Positions 42,174-52,082 of a DNA stretch of 64,000 nt are shown in pieces. The translations under genes and the position numbers were made by a program. The notes beneath the pieces were generated by a model, which worked only from the letters and a program-made list of their open reading frames with translations, was not told where the DNA came from and made no database searches. Location: assembly GCA_964511385.1 (NCBI GenBank), contig CAZEFE010000005.1, positions 124,001-188,000 of the forward strand. The letters run 5' to 3'. Origin of the DNA: CAILHX01 sp964511385 (lineage in GTDB: Bacteria; Pseudomonadota; Gammaproteobacteria; Burkholderiales; Methylophilaceae). The stretch's first letter is position 1. Each line of letters starts with the position of its first letter.

Positions 42174-42650
42174 CTATAGTAGCGCACTATCAAACGCCCG
42201 GGCATGTTCACTGAATATTTCACTGACATGCTGATGGAACACCCGGATAGCCTCGGCGGTATTTCCTTGCTGACTGAGCGTGGAGCACGCTTGTATCTGC
42301 TGTTTCACGTCGCGCAGCAAATTCTTGTGCTCCTCGTGGTGGCGCCACAGATAATCGGTTTCGTCAGGCGACTGCAGAACATTCCGCATAAGCTTTTCCT
42401 CATTTTCGAAATGCTCAAACACCAGATCAAGAAAATCGTGAAAAAAGGATGGCAGCCGTCCCCGACATGACGCAATTTGTTCCTTGCTGCACCGCTGGCA
42501 ATCGACCGTTGATTCAAACTGACAACAGGTGTCGCACAGGTCTCGCAGAAACCTTTCCAGGTGCGCATGCTCGTCGTCTATCAGACGGCGGTCAGCCGCA
42601 GATAACAACGAGGTTATATGTAGTCTCAGGTGTGGCATAACGTTCCCCAA
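42174..42650 (-). CDS. Hemerythrin-like protein
   Basis: A 158-residue four-helix protein. Histidines and acidic residues at the expected spacing (DDEHAHLERFL, FEHFENEEKLM, WRHHEEHKNLL and a C-terminal FHQHVSE) form a di-iron site that could bind oxygen or iron. A Cys cluster (about 41-60) is unusual for the family and may be an added redox or metal feature. Confidence 0.75.
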   Translation of the reverse strand: MGNVMPHLRLHITSLLSAADRRLIDDEHAHLERFLRDLCDTCCQFESTVDCQRCSKEQIASCRGRLPSFFHDFLDLVFEHFENEEKLMRNVLQSPDETDYLWRHHEEHKNLLRDVKQQIQACSTLSQQGNTAEAIRVFHQHVSEIFSEHARAFDSALL

Positions 42651-42800
42651 GCGAAAGATTGAAGCGCCGATACCCTATGATGCGGTCAGTATATTCGGGG
42701 AACGTCCTGAATGGAATTTCAGGGTAATGATGCGGATTTCCCAGCCGGATCCGGGATGCATCATCCGGTCTGAAGAATCGTTTGGGGGAATGTGGCCTGA

Positions 42801-42983
42801 CTATGCGTCGGCTTCGCTGTCGCTGTCGCGCTTGACCCATTCATGTTCGACAGTCGCGCCGGTTTCTGCCAGCCAATCGCTGAAAACCTCAAGCGCTTGA
42901 TCCGACCACTTGTCGAGCGGACCAACCTGCTCGGCAACTTTAGATAACAAGGCGGTCATTTCCTTTTCCGTACGCTGTGTCAT
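42801..42983 (-). CDS. Small hypothetical protein
   Basis: A 60-residue acidic helical protein (MTQRTEKEMTALLSKVAEQV...), with a weak GGGAG upstream. No recognised family. Kept because composition and start look natural. Confidence 0.45.
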   Translation of the reverse strand: MTQRTEKEMTALLSKVAEQVGPLDKWSDQALEVFSDWLAETGATVEHEWVKRDSDSEADA

Positions 42984-43026
42984 TTAGAGCAACTCCCTAT
43001 CCTAAGATGTTTGCCGAGCAAAACAA

Positions 43027-43048
43027 AAAGCGCCTTGGAAGGCGCTTT
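43027..43048 (-). terminator. Terminator after tRNA-Ser(GGA)
   Basis: AAAGCGCCTT and AAGGCGCTTT form a perfect 10-base stem with a 2-base loop, with T-rich flanks on the minus strand. Confidence 0.75.
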
Positions 43049-43061
43049 AATGCTTGATGAC

Positions 43062-43151
43062 TGGCGGAGAGAGCGAGATTCGAACTCGCGACAGGGTTAC
43101 CCCTGTGCCACCTTTCCAGGGTGGTGACTTAAACCACTCATCCATCTCTCC
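43062..43151 (-). tRNA. tRNA-Ser (anticodon GGA)
   Basis: Class II tRNA with encoded CCA. Acceptor GGAGAGA pairs with TCTCTCC, anticodon loop CTGGAAA gives GGA (reads UCC/UCU), T arm GTTCGAATC, long variable arm. Confidence 0.95.
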
Positions 43152-43210
43152 GAAGGGGGCGAATTGTAACTCAAGTCGCTGGCTTTGTGAAACCCTGAAC
43201 TGAGGTTGTA

Positions 43211-44497
43211 CTAAATTTTTGATGCAGCCTTGGCATCAATCAACGTTGTAACAGACTCGTTCTTTCCAATCAGGAAATAACTGTGCACCAATCCTTTGCC
43301 TTTCACATCTATCGGTTCCCTCGATTCAAACCGGTACTGGTTTTTAAGCAACTGGTAGCTGGCTTCCGAGACATGGATACGCCCTGGCACGCCGTAATGC
43401 TCCATGCGGCTCGCCATGTTGACGGTATCGCCCCAGAGGTCGTAGCTGAATTTTGCACTCCCGATCACACCCGCAATGACGGGACCACTGTTGATGCCAA
43501 CGCGCATCATCAAGTGCAGACCGGTAGATGTGGCTATCTCTTCCAACTTCCTGACCATATCCAGAGCAAGATCAGCAATAGCATTCGCATGGTCTTTTCT
43601 GGTTTCCGGGGCACCACACACCACCATATAGGCATCACCTATGGTTTTGATTTTTTCGACGCCATGTTTTTCTGCCAGGTCATCAAAGCTGGAAAATACC
43701 CGGCTCAGCATGTCCACCAAGTCATCTGCCGGCATACCGGCAGAAATGGTAGTGAAGCCCACCAGATCAGCAAACAGGATGGTCACTGAATCATATCGGT
43801 CAGCAATCCGATCACTGCTCTGCTTCAGACGATCTGCAATGGCCTTGGGCAAAATATTCAGTAGCAGGCGATCGGTTTTGCCCTGCTCGCTGACCAAGGC
43901 AACCATGGCGTTTTCTGTCTGCGCCTGGAAATAGCGCATCACAAAATACAGAATCAGCGCCACGCCGCCCACATTGATCAGGAATGAGTACTCCTTTATC
44001 CGCAGTGGGATATTCGGAGCAAAACTCACGAACGTATCATTCATGACCCAGGAAAGTGTCGTTAACACCACAAACAACAGGAACCACGGCGTTGACTGAC
44101 GGCGTCCCAGCAGCAGCATGGCGCCTACCGGTGACAGAATGCCCCACATGGCAATGCTGCTGGAAGCTTCAAACCCGCCAATAATCCACTGCATCAGAAA
44201 TGGCATGACCAGTAGCATGGCCAACTGCGTAAAGGTGAAGTACCTGGTGCGTTTGAGACGATAAAACACCAGCAGGCTGGTATATGAAATTGTGATGTAT
44301 GCATAGGGGAACAGGACCATGAACGCATAGCCGCCGCCCAGATTGCTGAACACGTTGATCCAGAAAATATTGATGAGGGTTTGCGCACCCACCATGAGCC
44401 CGAGAATAACAGCCACCCCGCGGTTAGCCCCGCCGGTGGGGTTGCTAAGCTCATTGAAGAACTCATAAATATGATGATATGTATTCTTTAGTTGCAT
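43211..44497 (-). CDS. Membrane-bound class III adenylate cyclase
   Basis: A 428-residue protein with about six membrane helices (residues 25-195) and a C-terminal cyclase domain (about 235-415). Metal-binding Asp in TILFADLVGFT and IKTIGDAYM, the Lys of EKIKT and the Asp of YDLWGDTVNMASRME indicate ATP rather than GTP as substrate. It makes cAMP. A single gene with no linked regulator. Confidence 0.88.
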   Translation of the reverse strand: MQLKNTYHHIYEFFNELSNPTGGANRGVAVILGLMVGAQTLINIFWINVFSNLGGGYAFMVLFPYAYITISYTSLLVFYRLKRTRYFTFTQLAMLLVMPFLMQWIIGGFEASSSIAMWGILSPVGAMLLLGRRQSTPWFLLFVVLTTLSWVMNDTFVSFAPNIPLRIKEYSFLINVGGVALILYFVMRYFQAQTENAMVALVSEQGKTDRLLLNILPKAIADRLKQSSDRIADRYDSVTILFADLVGFTTISAGMPADDLVDMLSRVFSSFDDLAEKHGVEKIKTIGDAYMVVCGAPETRKDHANAIADLALDMVRKLEEIATSTGLHLMMRVGINSGPVIAGVIGSAKFSYDLWGDTVNMASRMEHYGVPGRIHVSEASYQLLKNQYRFESREPIDVKGKGLVHSYFLIGKNESVTTLIDAKAASKI

Positions 44498-44676
44498 GAT
44501 TAATATTGATTTTTTATTTTATCGATGCCGAATTCCAGATGTTGAATACAATGGCATGAAAACTATACCTGATGCCTGTTGGCAATACCATCTCATCCGT
44601 AGCGACACTTGGTGACATCTAGCACACCAACGGTTTTATCCCGCCAGAGCACGGGAAAATAGTTTAAAATAGCGCT

Positions 44677-44772
44677 GGCGGGCCTCCCCGCATTGCAGGG
44701 TAGCCAACCTGGTCAGGTCCGGAAGGAAGCAGCCACAGTTATCTTTTGCAAGTGCCGGGGTAAAGGCTCGCC
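44677..44772 (+). ncRNA. ffs: 4.5S RNA of the signal recognition particle
   Basis: Contains the universal SRP core (GGTCAGGTCCGGAAGGAAGC, then AGCC) and closing arms GGCGGGCCT with AGGCTCGCC. A TAAAAT -10 box lies 7 bases upstream. It is followed by dnaX, as is common in Betaproteobacteria. Confidence 0.93.
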
Positions 44773-44816
44773 CTTTCGTTGCATCCGCCATACGTTTCCC
44801 ATAAACTCCTGCGACC

Positions 44817-46424
44817 ATGAGCTATCAAGTCCTTGCACGTAAGTGGCGCCCCAAGACCTTCGCCCAAGTCATCGGTCAAGAGCATGTTGTCAGGGCACTG
44901 ACTAATGCGCTGGAGCAGCAGCGACTGCATCATGCCTATTTGTTCACTGGTACGCGCGGTGTGGGGAAAACCACGCTGGCACGCATTATCGCCAAGGCGC
45001 TGAACTGCGAAACCGGCATCACCCCTACCCCGTGCGGCGTATGTACTGCCTGCACCGAAATCGACAAAGGGCGCTTTGTTGACCTGCTGGAAGTGGATGC
45101 CGCCTCAAATACCCAAGTGGACGCCATGCGTGACCTGCTGGACAACGCGCAATATGCGCCTACTGCCGGCAGGTTCAAGGTTTACATCATTGACGAAGTG
45201 CACATGCTGTCGCGCTCCGCCTTCAATGCCATGCTGAAAACGCTGGAAGAGCCGCCCGCCCACGTCAAATTCATCCTGGCCACCACCGACCCGCAAAAAG
45301 TACCGGTGACCGTGCTGTCACGCTGCCTGCAGTTCAACCTCAAGCAGATGGTGCCCTCCTCGATTGCCGGGCATCTCGATCGCATTCTTCAGCAGGAATC
45401 CATCCCGGCCTCGCCCGCCGCGCTGAATCTGTTGGCACGCGCCGCAGAAGGCAGCATGCGTGATGCGCTGTCGCTGCTGGATCAGGCCATTGCCTACGGC
45501 GCCGGCAGCGTGAATGAGCAGGAAGTCCGCGCCATGCTGGGTGCCATCGATCAGGATTATCTGTTCTGCCTGCTGGAAGCCATCATTCGCGGCGATGGTT
45601 CGGGACTGCTGCGCCAGGCAGAAGTCATGGATGAGCGTAGCCTGTCGTTTGACACCGCGTTGCAGGATATGGCCATGCTGTTGCACCAGGTTGCCCTGGC
45701 GCAGGCCATGCCGGAAAGCATTGCGGACGATGTGCCGGAACGCGCACGCATTCTGCAGCTCGCGCAAGCAATGAGCGCCGAAGATGCCCAGCTGTATTAC
45801 CAGATTGCGACGCTGGGGCGGCGCGACCTGGCATTGGCACCAGATGAGTTTTCCGGGTTCTGCATGACATTGCTGCGCATGCTGGCGTTCGCGCCCAATC
45901 AAACTGCGGCAACACGCACCGGCACGCCGCCGGTAACCGCAGCGGCTGTACCTCCAGCCCCCGGCACCACCACAATGAAGCCGCCAGCAGAAAGCAGTGC
46001 TCCTGCGCTGGAACATCCTGTGGCTGAGGCCCCCGTGCAACCTTCAGCAACATTTGATGGCAACTGGCGTGGTTTCGTGGACACCATCAAACCCGGATTT
46101 GCCAAAACGCTGGCACAGAACTGCGCGCTGATCAGCTTTGATAACAAGCATTTGCTGCTGAATGTGCCGCAGGGACAAAAACACCTGCTGGAACCGAAGT
46201 TTCAGGAAATGCTGAAAAGTATGCTGAAAGACCGATTCGGCGCGCAGCTGCAAATTCGGATTGAAGCTGGCGACAGCATGGACACCCCGGCCGCCCAGAT
46301 CTCCGAAGAAAAAGCCGCACGGCAGGCCAGCGCCGAGGAGTCTTTGCGTGAAGACGCTTTTGTGCGCGATGTGCTGAAGGACTTTGGGGCCACGGTCATC
46401 CCTTCCAGCATCAAACCCATTTGA
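44817..46424 (+). CDS. dnaX: DNA polymerase III gamma/tau subunit
   Basis: A 535-residue clamp-loader ATPase. Walker A GTRGVGKT (45-52), zinc Cys 64/73/76/79, DEVHMLS Walker B and the SRC motif are intact. A Pro/Ala/Thr linker (about 360-405) precedes the tau C-terminal domain. It is shorter than E. coli tau (643). No obvious A-rich slippery site is seen at the gamma boundary. Confidence 0.94.
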   Translation: MSYQVLARKWRPKTFAQVIGQEHVVRALTNALEQQRLHHAYLFTGTRGVGKTTLARIIAKALNCETGITPTPCGVCTACTEIDKGRFVDLLEVDAASNTQVDAMRDLLDNAQYAPTAGRFKVYIIDEVHMLSRSAFNAMLKTLEEPPAHVKFILATTDPQKVPVTVLSRCLQFNLKQMVPSSIAGHLDRILQQESIPASPAALNLLARAAEGSMRDALSLLDQAIAYGAGSVNEQEVRAMLGAIDQDYLFCLLEAIIRGDGSGLLRQAEVMDERSLSFDTALQDMAMLLHQVALAQAMPESIADDVPERARILQLAQAMSAEDAQLYYQIATLGRRDLALAPDEFSGFCMTLLRMLAFAPNQTAATRTGTPPVTAAAVPPAPGTTTMKPPAESSAPALEHPVAEAPVQPSATFDGNWRGFVDTIKPGFAKTLAQNCALISFDNKHLLLNVPQGQKHLLEPKFQEMLKSMLKDRFGAQLQIRIEAGDSMDTPAAQISEEKAARQASAEESLREDAFVRDVLKDFGATVIPSSIKPI

Positions 46425-46452
46425 TTCGAATAGATACGAGGAGCAATACACC

Positions 46453-46779
46453 ATGATGAAAGGCGGCTTGGGCAACCTGATGAAACAGGCTCAGCAAATG
46501 CAGGAAAAAATGAAACGCGCGCAAGAAGAACTGGCGAACATGGAGGTAGAAGGACTAGCCGGCTCCGGCGCGATCAAGGTGGTTATGACCGGCCAGCATC
46601 TGGTGAAGCGCGTCAGCCTTGATGATAGCCTGCTGCAGGAAGACAAGGAAATGCTTGAAGACCTGCTGGTCATTGCACTGAATGACGCTGTGAAAAAAAT
46701 CGAAGCGGCATCGCAGGACCGCATGGGCAGCGCCATGGCAGGCATGCCCATCCCGCCTGGAATGAAGCTGCCATTCTGA
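46453..46779 (+). CDS. YbaB/EbfC family nucleoid-associated protein
   Basis: A 108-residue DNA-binding dimer that starts MMKGGLGNLMKQAQQMQEKM. Typical length, located between dnaX and recR as in most proteobacteria. Start at 46453 has a GGAG upstream. Confidence 0.92.
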   Translation: MMKGGLGNLMKQAQQMQEKMKRAQEELANMEVEGLAGSGAIKVVMTGQHLVKRVSLDDSLLQEDKEMLEDLLVIALNDAVKKIEAASQDRMGSAMAGMPIPPGMKLPF

Positions 46780-46833
46780 GATAGCCTCCAGATACCAGAG
46801 GTCAGCCATGGCCTCTACTATCCAAACAATCCC

Positions 46834-47433
46834 ATGAAAAACCTTTCCGCGCTGGAGCATCTGGTCGAAGCTTTACGCTGTCTGCCCGGTGTTGGGCCGA
46901 AATCGGCGCAGCGCATGGCTTACCACCTGCTGCAACGCGACCGGGATGGCGCTCAGGCTTTGGTACTGGGTTTGCAGCAAGCGCTGGATAAAATCCATCA
47001 CTGCCAGAAATGCAACAATTTCAGCGAAACCGAAATCTGCTCACTTTGCTCTTCCGGTACGCGAGATAGCCATGTGTTATGTGTTGTGGAAATGCCCACC
47101 GACCTGCTGATGCTGGAACAGACGCAAACCTACAACGGCATGTATTTTGTGTTGATGGGCCGCCTGTCGCCGCTGGATGGCATAGGTCCCAGGGAAATCC
47201 ATCTGGACCGCCTGCTGAAGCGAGTCCAGGATGGCGAAGTGCAGGAAGTGATCCTGGCAACCAATTACACGGTTGAAGGCGAGGCCACCTCGCATTACGT
47301 GGGTGAACTGCTCAAGTCGCGCGGCCTCAAGGTCAGCCGTATCGCGCGTGGTCTACCGATGGGCGGAGAGATCGAGCATGTGGACGTGGGAACGCTGGCG
47401 CAAGCGATGCTGGAACGCCGCAGCTTAAAGTAA
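46834..47433 (+). CDS. recR: Recombination protein RecR
   Basis: A 199-residue ring protein of the RecFOR pathway. Helix-hairpin-helix at LPGVGPKSAQRMA (17-29), zinc Cys 57, 60, 69 and 72, and the Toprim region follows. Its stop overlaps the end of the convergent gph by 9 bases. Confidence 0.95.
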   Translation: MKNLSALEHLVEALRCLPGVGPKSAQRMAYHLLQRDRDGAQALVLGLQQALDKIHHCQKCNNFSETEICSLCSSGTRDSHVLCVVEMPTDLLMLEQTQTYNGMYFVLMGRLSPLDGIGPREIHLDRLLKRVQDGEVQEVILATNYTVEGEATSHYVGELLKSRGLKVSRIARGLPMGGEIEHVDVGTLAQAMLERRSLK

Positions 47434-48075
47434 GCGCAGCAGTTCCAGCGGCGCGGCAATCATGTGCTGTGCGCCCCAGCTTTCCGGACGATCATGCTCA
47501 TCCAGATAGCCGTAAAGCGCCACGACCGTGGCCATCCCGGCAGCCAGCCCGGCAACCACGTCCCTTTCCGCATCCCCGACATATACGCAGCATTCCGGGC
47601 GACTGTTGGACTGCTGGCAGGCCAATAACAACGTATCCGGGTGAGGTTTAGGGTTGGGGCAATCGTCCCCGCTCACAATGCTGGCGGCGCGATCGGCCAA
47701 GCCAAGCGCCTGCATGAGCGGCTGGGTAAAACGCCGTGGCTTGTTGGTCACCACGCCCCATTGCAAGCCCTGATGCTCGATGGTCTGCAACAGTTCCGCA
47801 ATGCCGGGAAACAGCGCAGGAGCGCGGCAAAACACCTCGTCGTACAAGGCGAGGTACTCTTCACGCCGGGCGGCGAAATCCGGGTGTTCCGGCGTCAGGC
47901 CAAAGCCAATGCCCAACAACCCTTTTGACCCATGAGACGCATAAGGGCGAATGGTTTCCTGCGGCAACGCAGGCAACCCATGGCGTGCACGCTGCATATT
48001 CAATGCCAGGCCCAGGTCCGGTGCGGTATCAGCCAGGGTGCCGTCCAGATCGAACAATACCGTCTGCAGCTTCAA
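47425..48075 (-). CDS. gph: Phosphoglycolate phosphatase
   Basis: A 216-residue HAD phosphatase clearing 2-phosphoglycolate. Motif I FDLDGTLADTAPD at 8-20, and GDDCPNPKPHP and YVGDAERDV near the C-terminal half, are classic Gph. It starts with TTG overlapping the ubiG stop (TTGA). Confidence 0.88.
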   Translation of the reverse strand: MKLQTVLFDLDGTLADTAPDLGLALNMQRARHGLPALPQETIRPYASHGSKGLLGIGFGLTPEHPDFAARREEYLALYDEVFCRAPALFPGIAELLQTIEHQGLQWGVVTNKPRRFTQPLMQALGLADRAASIVSGDDCPNPKPHPDTLLLACQQSNSRPECCVYVGDAERDVVAGLAAGMATVVALYGYLDEHDRPESWGAQHMIAAPLELLRLL

Positions 48076-48791
48076 GATTTTGTCGCTCTTACCATGTAAT
48101 TGACAGAAACATCCTGGCTCAACCAGTAGCGTTTGCTGAACGGGCTATAGTTCATACCGGTCACTTCGTTGACTTGCAGTGAAGCATTCCGGCACCAGCG
48201 AGACAACTCCGAGGGCTTGATGAATTTTTCATACTCATGGGTCCCCTTCGGCAGCAAATTGAGCAGATATTCAGCACCAATAACCGCAAACAGGTATGAC
48301 TTGGGGTTTCGGTTCAGTGTGGAAAAGAATACCTGCCCACCAGGCTTGACCAGGGCCGCACAGGCCGCGACCACCGAAGCGGGATCCGGCACATGCTCCA
48401 GCATTTCCATGCAAGTGACGACATCATAGGCTCCGGCTTGCTCAGCAGCCAAGGCTTCGGCGGCGATGCAGCGATAATCCACGTCCACACCACTTTCCAA
48501 CTGATGCAGCCTGGCAACCCCTAGCGCTTTCTCACCCATGTCAATCCCGGTAACGCGAGCGCTACGGCGCGCCATGGATTCCGACAGGATGCCGCCGCCA
48601 CACCCCACATCCAGCACAGTTTTTCCGGCCAACCCAGCGTGCTGGTCAATGTAGTCCAGGCGCAGCGGGTTGATGTCATGCAAGGGCTTGAATTCGCTGC
48701 TGGTATCCCACCATTTATGGGCCAGTGCCGCGAATTTCCCCAACTCTTGCTGATCCACGTTTTTCGTATTCATTGCAGCTTGTTCTGCCAT
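48072..48791 (-). CDS. ubiG: Ubiquinone biosynthesis O-methyltransferase UbiG
   Basis: A 239-residue SAM methyltransferase for both O-methylation steps in ubiquinone synthesis. SAM motif VLDVGCGGG (about 59-67), with KWWD and INPLRLDYI upstream as in UbiG. A start six codons later (MNTKNVDQQE) is also possible. It overlaps the deaminase gene by 22 bases and gph by 4. Confidence 0.93.
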   Translation of the reverse strand: MAEQAAMNTKNVDQQELGKFAALAHKWWDTSSEFKPLHDINPLRLDYIDQHAGLAGKTVLDVGCGGGILSESMARRSARVTGIDMGEKALGVARLHQLESGVDVDYRCIAAEALAAEQAGAYDVVTCMEMLEHVPDPASVVAACAALVKPGGQVFFSTLNRNPKSYLFAVIGAEYLLNLLPKGTHEYEKFIKPSELSRWCRNASLQVNEVTGMNYSPFSKRYWLSQDVSVNYMVRATKS

Positions 48792-50080
48792 GCCTTTGCC
48801 TTTTCCAAAATCTCTGTACTGCCCACATTCAGTAGCGTGCCATCTTCCAGCAACAGGGTACCATCAACCCAGACATGCGTTACCTGCCGGCGATCCGCGG
48901 CGTAGACCAGATGCGAAACCGGGTCATAACACGGCATGGTTTCAATCGCGGACAAATCGAGTGCAACCAGGTCAGCACACTTGCCTGGCTCAATCGAACC
49001 TATCTCCCCATCCATCCCCAGCGCCTGAGCCGCATTGATGGTCGCCATTTCCAGCGCCTTCCAGGCGGGGACGGCCTCCGCGTCGCTACTGGCGCTCTTT
49101 GCCAGTAATGCTGCCAGACGCATTTCGCTAAACATGTCCAACGAATTGTTGCTAGCGGCTCCGTCCGTCCCCAACCCCACATTCACACCAGCATCCGTCA
49201 GCAGTCTAAGCGGTGCAATGCCGCTCGCCAGTTTGAGATTGGATGTCGGACAATGCGCGATATGACAGCCACGTAGTGCCAGCAGTTCGATTTCCGCGGA
49301 GTTCAGGTGTACGCCGTGTGCCGCAATGAAATTAGGGCCCAACACCCCGAGATTCGCTAACCGTTGGATCGGTGTTAGCCCGAACTCCGATTCGCTTTGC
49401 GTGATTTCACTGCGCGTTTCATGCAAATGTGTATGAACGGCGAGATCAAGCTGCTCCGCGTAAGTCAGTATTTTTTCAAAACTACGGTTACTGACAGTAT
49501 ACGGTGCATGCGGGGCCAGGCACGTGCTGATGCGCTGATTGCCATGTACCGTGTCACGGAAAGTCAGGCCCTTATGCAAATAGTCATCGGCATCTGTTGC
49601 GTAAGGCGTCGGAAAATCGAGCACAACCAACCCAAGGCAAGCGCGCATGCCGAACCGCCCCACCGCTTCCGCGGTTTGTGCCGGATAAAAATACATATCC
49701 AGAAAACACGTCGTGCCACCACGCAACATTTCCGCACATGCCAGTAGCGAACCGTCTTGCACAAAAGCCTCGGATAAATGGGTGCTTTCTGCCGGCCAAA
49801 TATGCTCTTTCAACCAGCGCATGAGCGGCAAATCATCCGCGAGGCCGCGCATCAAACTCATTGCGGCATGCGTATGCAAATTTATCAGCCCGGGGAAAAC
49901 GACATGATCGGAAAGCTGGATGATTTCTGTTGCCGCATATTTAGCCATGGCTTCGGATTGCGGCAGTATCTCCAGCACCCGCCCCTGATCTACAGCCAGC
50001 GCATGCTGTTCCAGTACCGCCCCGCGAGGGCGTACGGGCACCAACCATTTTGGCAGAATCAGCGTATCAACAGGAATCAA
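48770..50080 (-). CDS. MTA/SAH deaminase-type amidohydrolase (TRZ/ATZ family)
   Basis: A 436-residue zinc hydrolase. Metal-binding NLHTHAAMS (H69 and H71), HTHLHET in the middle, and GTDGAASNNSLDMFSE are typical of 5'-methylthioadenosine/S-adenosylhomocysteine deaminases. It would turn methylthioadenosine into methylthioinosine, the likely substrate of the phosphorylase at 19132. TTG start. Confidence 0.82.
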   Translation of the reverse strand: MIPVDTLILPKWLVPVRPRGAVLEQHALAVDQGRVLEILPQSEAMAKYAATEIIQLSDHVVFPGLINLHTHAAMSLMRGLADDLPLMRWLKEHIWPAESTHLSEAFVQDGSLLACAEMLRGGTTCFLDMYFYPAQTAEAVGRFGMRACLGLVVLDFPTPYATDADDYLHKGLTFRDTVHGNQRISTCLAPHAPYTVSNRSFEKILTYAEQLDLAVHTHLHETRSEITQSESEFGLTPIQRLANLGVLGPNFIAAHGVHLNSAEIELLALRGCHIAHCPTSNLKLASGIAPLRLLTDAGVNVGLGTDGAASNNSLDMFSEMRLAALLAKSASSDAEAVPAWKALEMATINAAQALGMDGEIGSIEPGKCADLVALDLSAIETMPCYDPVSHLVYAADRRQVTHVWVDGTLLLEDGTLLNVGSTEILEKAKAWQNKLQ

Positions 50081-50111
50081 GGCATAAGTCTCGTGAATAA
50101 TCGGTAGCCGT

Positions 50112-50140
50112 AAAAAAACCCCGACATGCGGGGTTTTTTT
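50112..50140 (-). terminator. Terminator after the ompA-family gene
   Basis: CCCCG-ACATG-CGGGG flanked by seven A and seven T: an intrinsic terminator that works in both directions. Confidence 0.85.
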
Positions 50141-50156
50141 ACTTAAATTTTCCTAC

Positions 50157-51287
50157 TTATTGCGCAGGCTGGCGTTGCGCTTCGATTTCAACCACAACAC
50201 GACGGTTAGGTTGCAGGCACTCAATCAGCTTCTTGCCACGTACGCCCTTGCAATCGACCACAGGCTCTTTTTCACCCTTGCCAACTGCATGCAGGCGGCT
50301 GGCATCGATACCTTGGCTGGCAATGTACTTCTTGACTTGCGCTGCGCGGCGCTCGGACAGTTTCTGATTGTAGTTGTCATCACCGATACGATCGGTGTGG
50401 CCGGTAATCAACACCAGTTCCACTTCCGGATGCGCGCGCATTTTTTCCACGACCTCTATGTCCAGAACCTTCTTGCCGCTATCCTTCAGCGTGTCTTTGT
50501 CAAAGGCAAACAGCACTTCTGCTTGCAGCGTCATTTTTTCAAACGCCGCAGGTGCCGGGCCTACAGGCTCAGCCGATGCATCTGTCAGCGGTGGCAACGG
50601 CTCATCTTCATACGGGGCCACATCAGGCAAACCCGAAGCAATCGGTTCAACCGGAGTCACGACTTCCGCCACTTTTTTCGGCGCACCGAAATTGAAAATC
50701 ACGCCAAAGTTAAGATAGGTATTGCCAACGGTCTGGTCAGTGGAAATACCTGCGGCATTCACGCTGGCTTCAGCATTGCTCCACACATGGCGCAGATCAG
50801 CCTGCAGACCGATGGTTTCGTTAACGAAATACTGGAAACCAGCGCCCACGTTAGCCATCCAGGAAGTATCCGAACCATTGATTGCTACACCGCCCACGGT
50901 GTAATCAATCCTGTTACGCGCAACGCCCAGACCGGCCAGTACAAAAGGACGGAATTTGTCGCGGCTGAACATATACAGGGCATCCAAACCCAGAATCGTT
51001 TGTTTGTAATCGCCCGTTGCAGCAGCGCCCCCAATCGGGGTGTCGGCATCAACCTTGGCGTGCGTCAAACCAAGCTGCACATCCCAGTGCTCACTCAACA
51101 CCTTACCCAAACGAACACCATACGACAGGTCGTTATTGTCCGCTTCGAGATCATTATCAGCATGAATGGCACCCAGAGTCGGCATCACATACCAAGACCC
51201 CTGATAAGCCTCGTCATCAGCAAAAACTGCAGTTGCAGTCAGGTTCAGAGCGGCAGCAACCGCAAGGGTGATCAGCTTGGTTTTCAT
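50157..51287 (-). CDS. OmpA-family outer-membrane protein
   Basis: A 376-residue protein. Signal peptide (about 1-23, cleavage near AVFA), an eight-strand beta barrel (about 30-190) and a C-terminal OmpA domain that binds peptidoglycan (GHTDRIGDDNYNQKLSERRA region) after a Pro/Glu hinge. The ATG at 51287 has AAGGATC upstream and gives the right signal peptide. Confidence 0.88.
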   Translation of the reverse strand: MKTKLITLAVAAALNLTATAVFADDEAYQGSWYVMPTLGAIHADNDLEADNNDLSYGVRLGKVLSEHWDVQLGLTHAKVDADTPIGGAAATGDYKQTILGLDALYMFSRDKFRPFVLAGLGVARNRIDYTVGGVAINGSDTSWMANVGAGFQYFVNETIGLQADLRHVWSNAEASVNAAGISTDQTVGNTYLNFGVIFNFGAPKKVAEVVTPVEPIASGLPDVAPYEDEPLPPLTDASAEPVGPAPAAFEKMTLQAEVLFAFDKDTLKDSGKKVLDIEVVEKMRAHPEVELVLITGHTDRIGDDNYNQKLSERRAAQVKKYIASQGIDASRLHAVGKGEKEPVVDCKGVRGKKLIECLQPNRRVVVEIEAQRQPAQ

Positions 51288-51368
51288 CGTTGGATCCTTG
51301 ATGTTATTGACTTTCAGCAACTATACGCATTGACATGGCGTTTTGCAATGATTCCAGCATTGGCGCGG

Positions 51369-52082
51369 CTATGCCGCGGTGCATTCTTCCATACTGTTGC
51401 ATTCCCGCAACAACTGATATAAATGCTCCATCTTGCTCCGGTTGATTGCCAGGGTTCTTGTTGCGTTTTCACATAATGCACCCCGAAAACCGAGATAGTC
51501 GGGTTTGTGCATCGCCATTTCTGGAATGTCATGCGATTTCAGCGCGCCGGCCAATCCGGCTAACAACGAATATTCGTGCGCTTGCCTGACAAAATCATGC
51601 AGTTGCTCCGGTGTATACAAATCACCCAGGCTTAACCCGTTCTTTGTGGCGGTATCCAGCATTACCCCATGGAAACCCGCTGCGGCAAAATCCTTGATTG
51701 CTGGTTTGAACTTCAAGTCAGCAAACAGTACGGCAACCAACCTGATGTTCTGCGCCAGCCTGCCCAGAGCCTGCACACAAGCCTCATGCTGCCCCAACTC
51801 GACAGGAGGCTCAAAAAATCCGACCTTAACAATATCCACACCAGTGCCAGCCATTTCACCGGCCGCATCCAGCAATAACGAGGGCTGCATGGGAAGGTCC
51901 CCAATCGTGGCGCTAACAGGCTTGCGACCATCCACAAACCTGACAATGTCCCTGACGGTTGCAAGCGGCAACGCACCCAACGCCCCAAAACGCGGATTTT
52001 TCAGATCAATGATGTCTGCCCCGCATTCAAGCGCTATTCGCGCCTCATCCACGCTGGTAACGCTGGCCAGAAATGCCGTCAT
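51369..52082 (-). CDS. (5-formylfuran-3-yl)methyl phosphate synthase (MfnB-like)
   Basis: A 237-residue TIM-barrel protein of the DUF556/MfnB family (MTAFLASVTSVDEARIAL, then GADIIDLKNP), making a furan precursor of methanofuran. Family catalytic lysine fits LKNP (K28). First sign of a formyl-transfer or methanofuran pathway in this organism. Last gene of a four-gene run. Confidence 0.85.
   Translation of the reverse strand: MTAFLASVTSVDEARIALECGADIIDLKNPRFGALGALPLATVRDIVRFVDGRKPVSATIGDLPMQPSLLLDAAGEMAGTGVDIVKVGFFEPPVELGQHEACVQALGRLAQNIRLVAVLFADLKFKPAIKDFAAAGFHGVMLDTATKNGLSLGDLYTPEQLHDFVRQAHEYSLLAGLAGALKSHDIPEMAMHKPDYLGFRGALCENATRTLAINRSKMEHLYQLLRECNSMEECTAA

Noticed and set aside
43062..43070. 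CTGGCGGAG at the second tRNA-Ser as a third attachment site
   Set aside because: It is only the ordinary tRNA-Ser 3' end; similarity stops after nine bases and no integrase is nearby.
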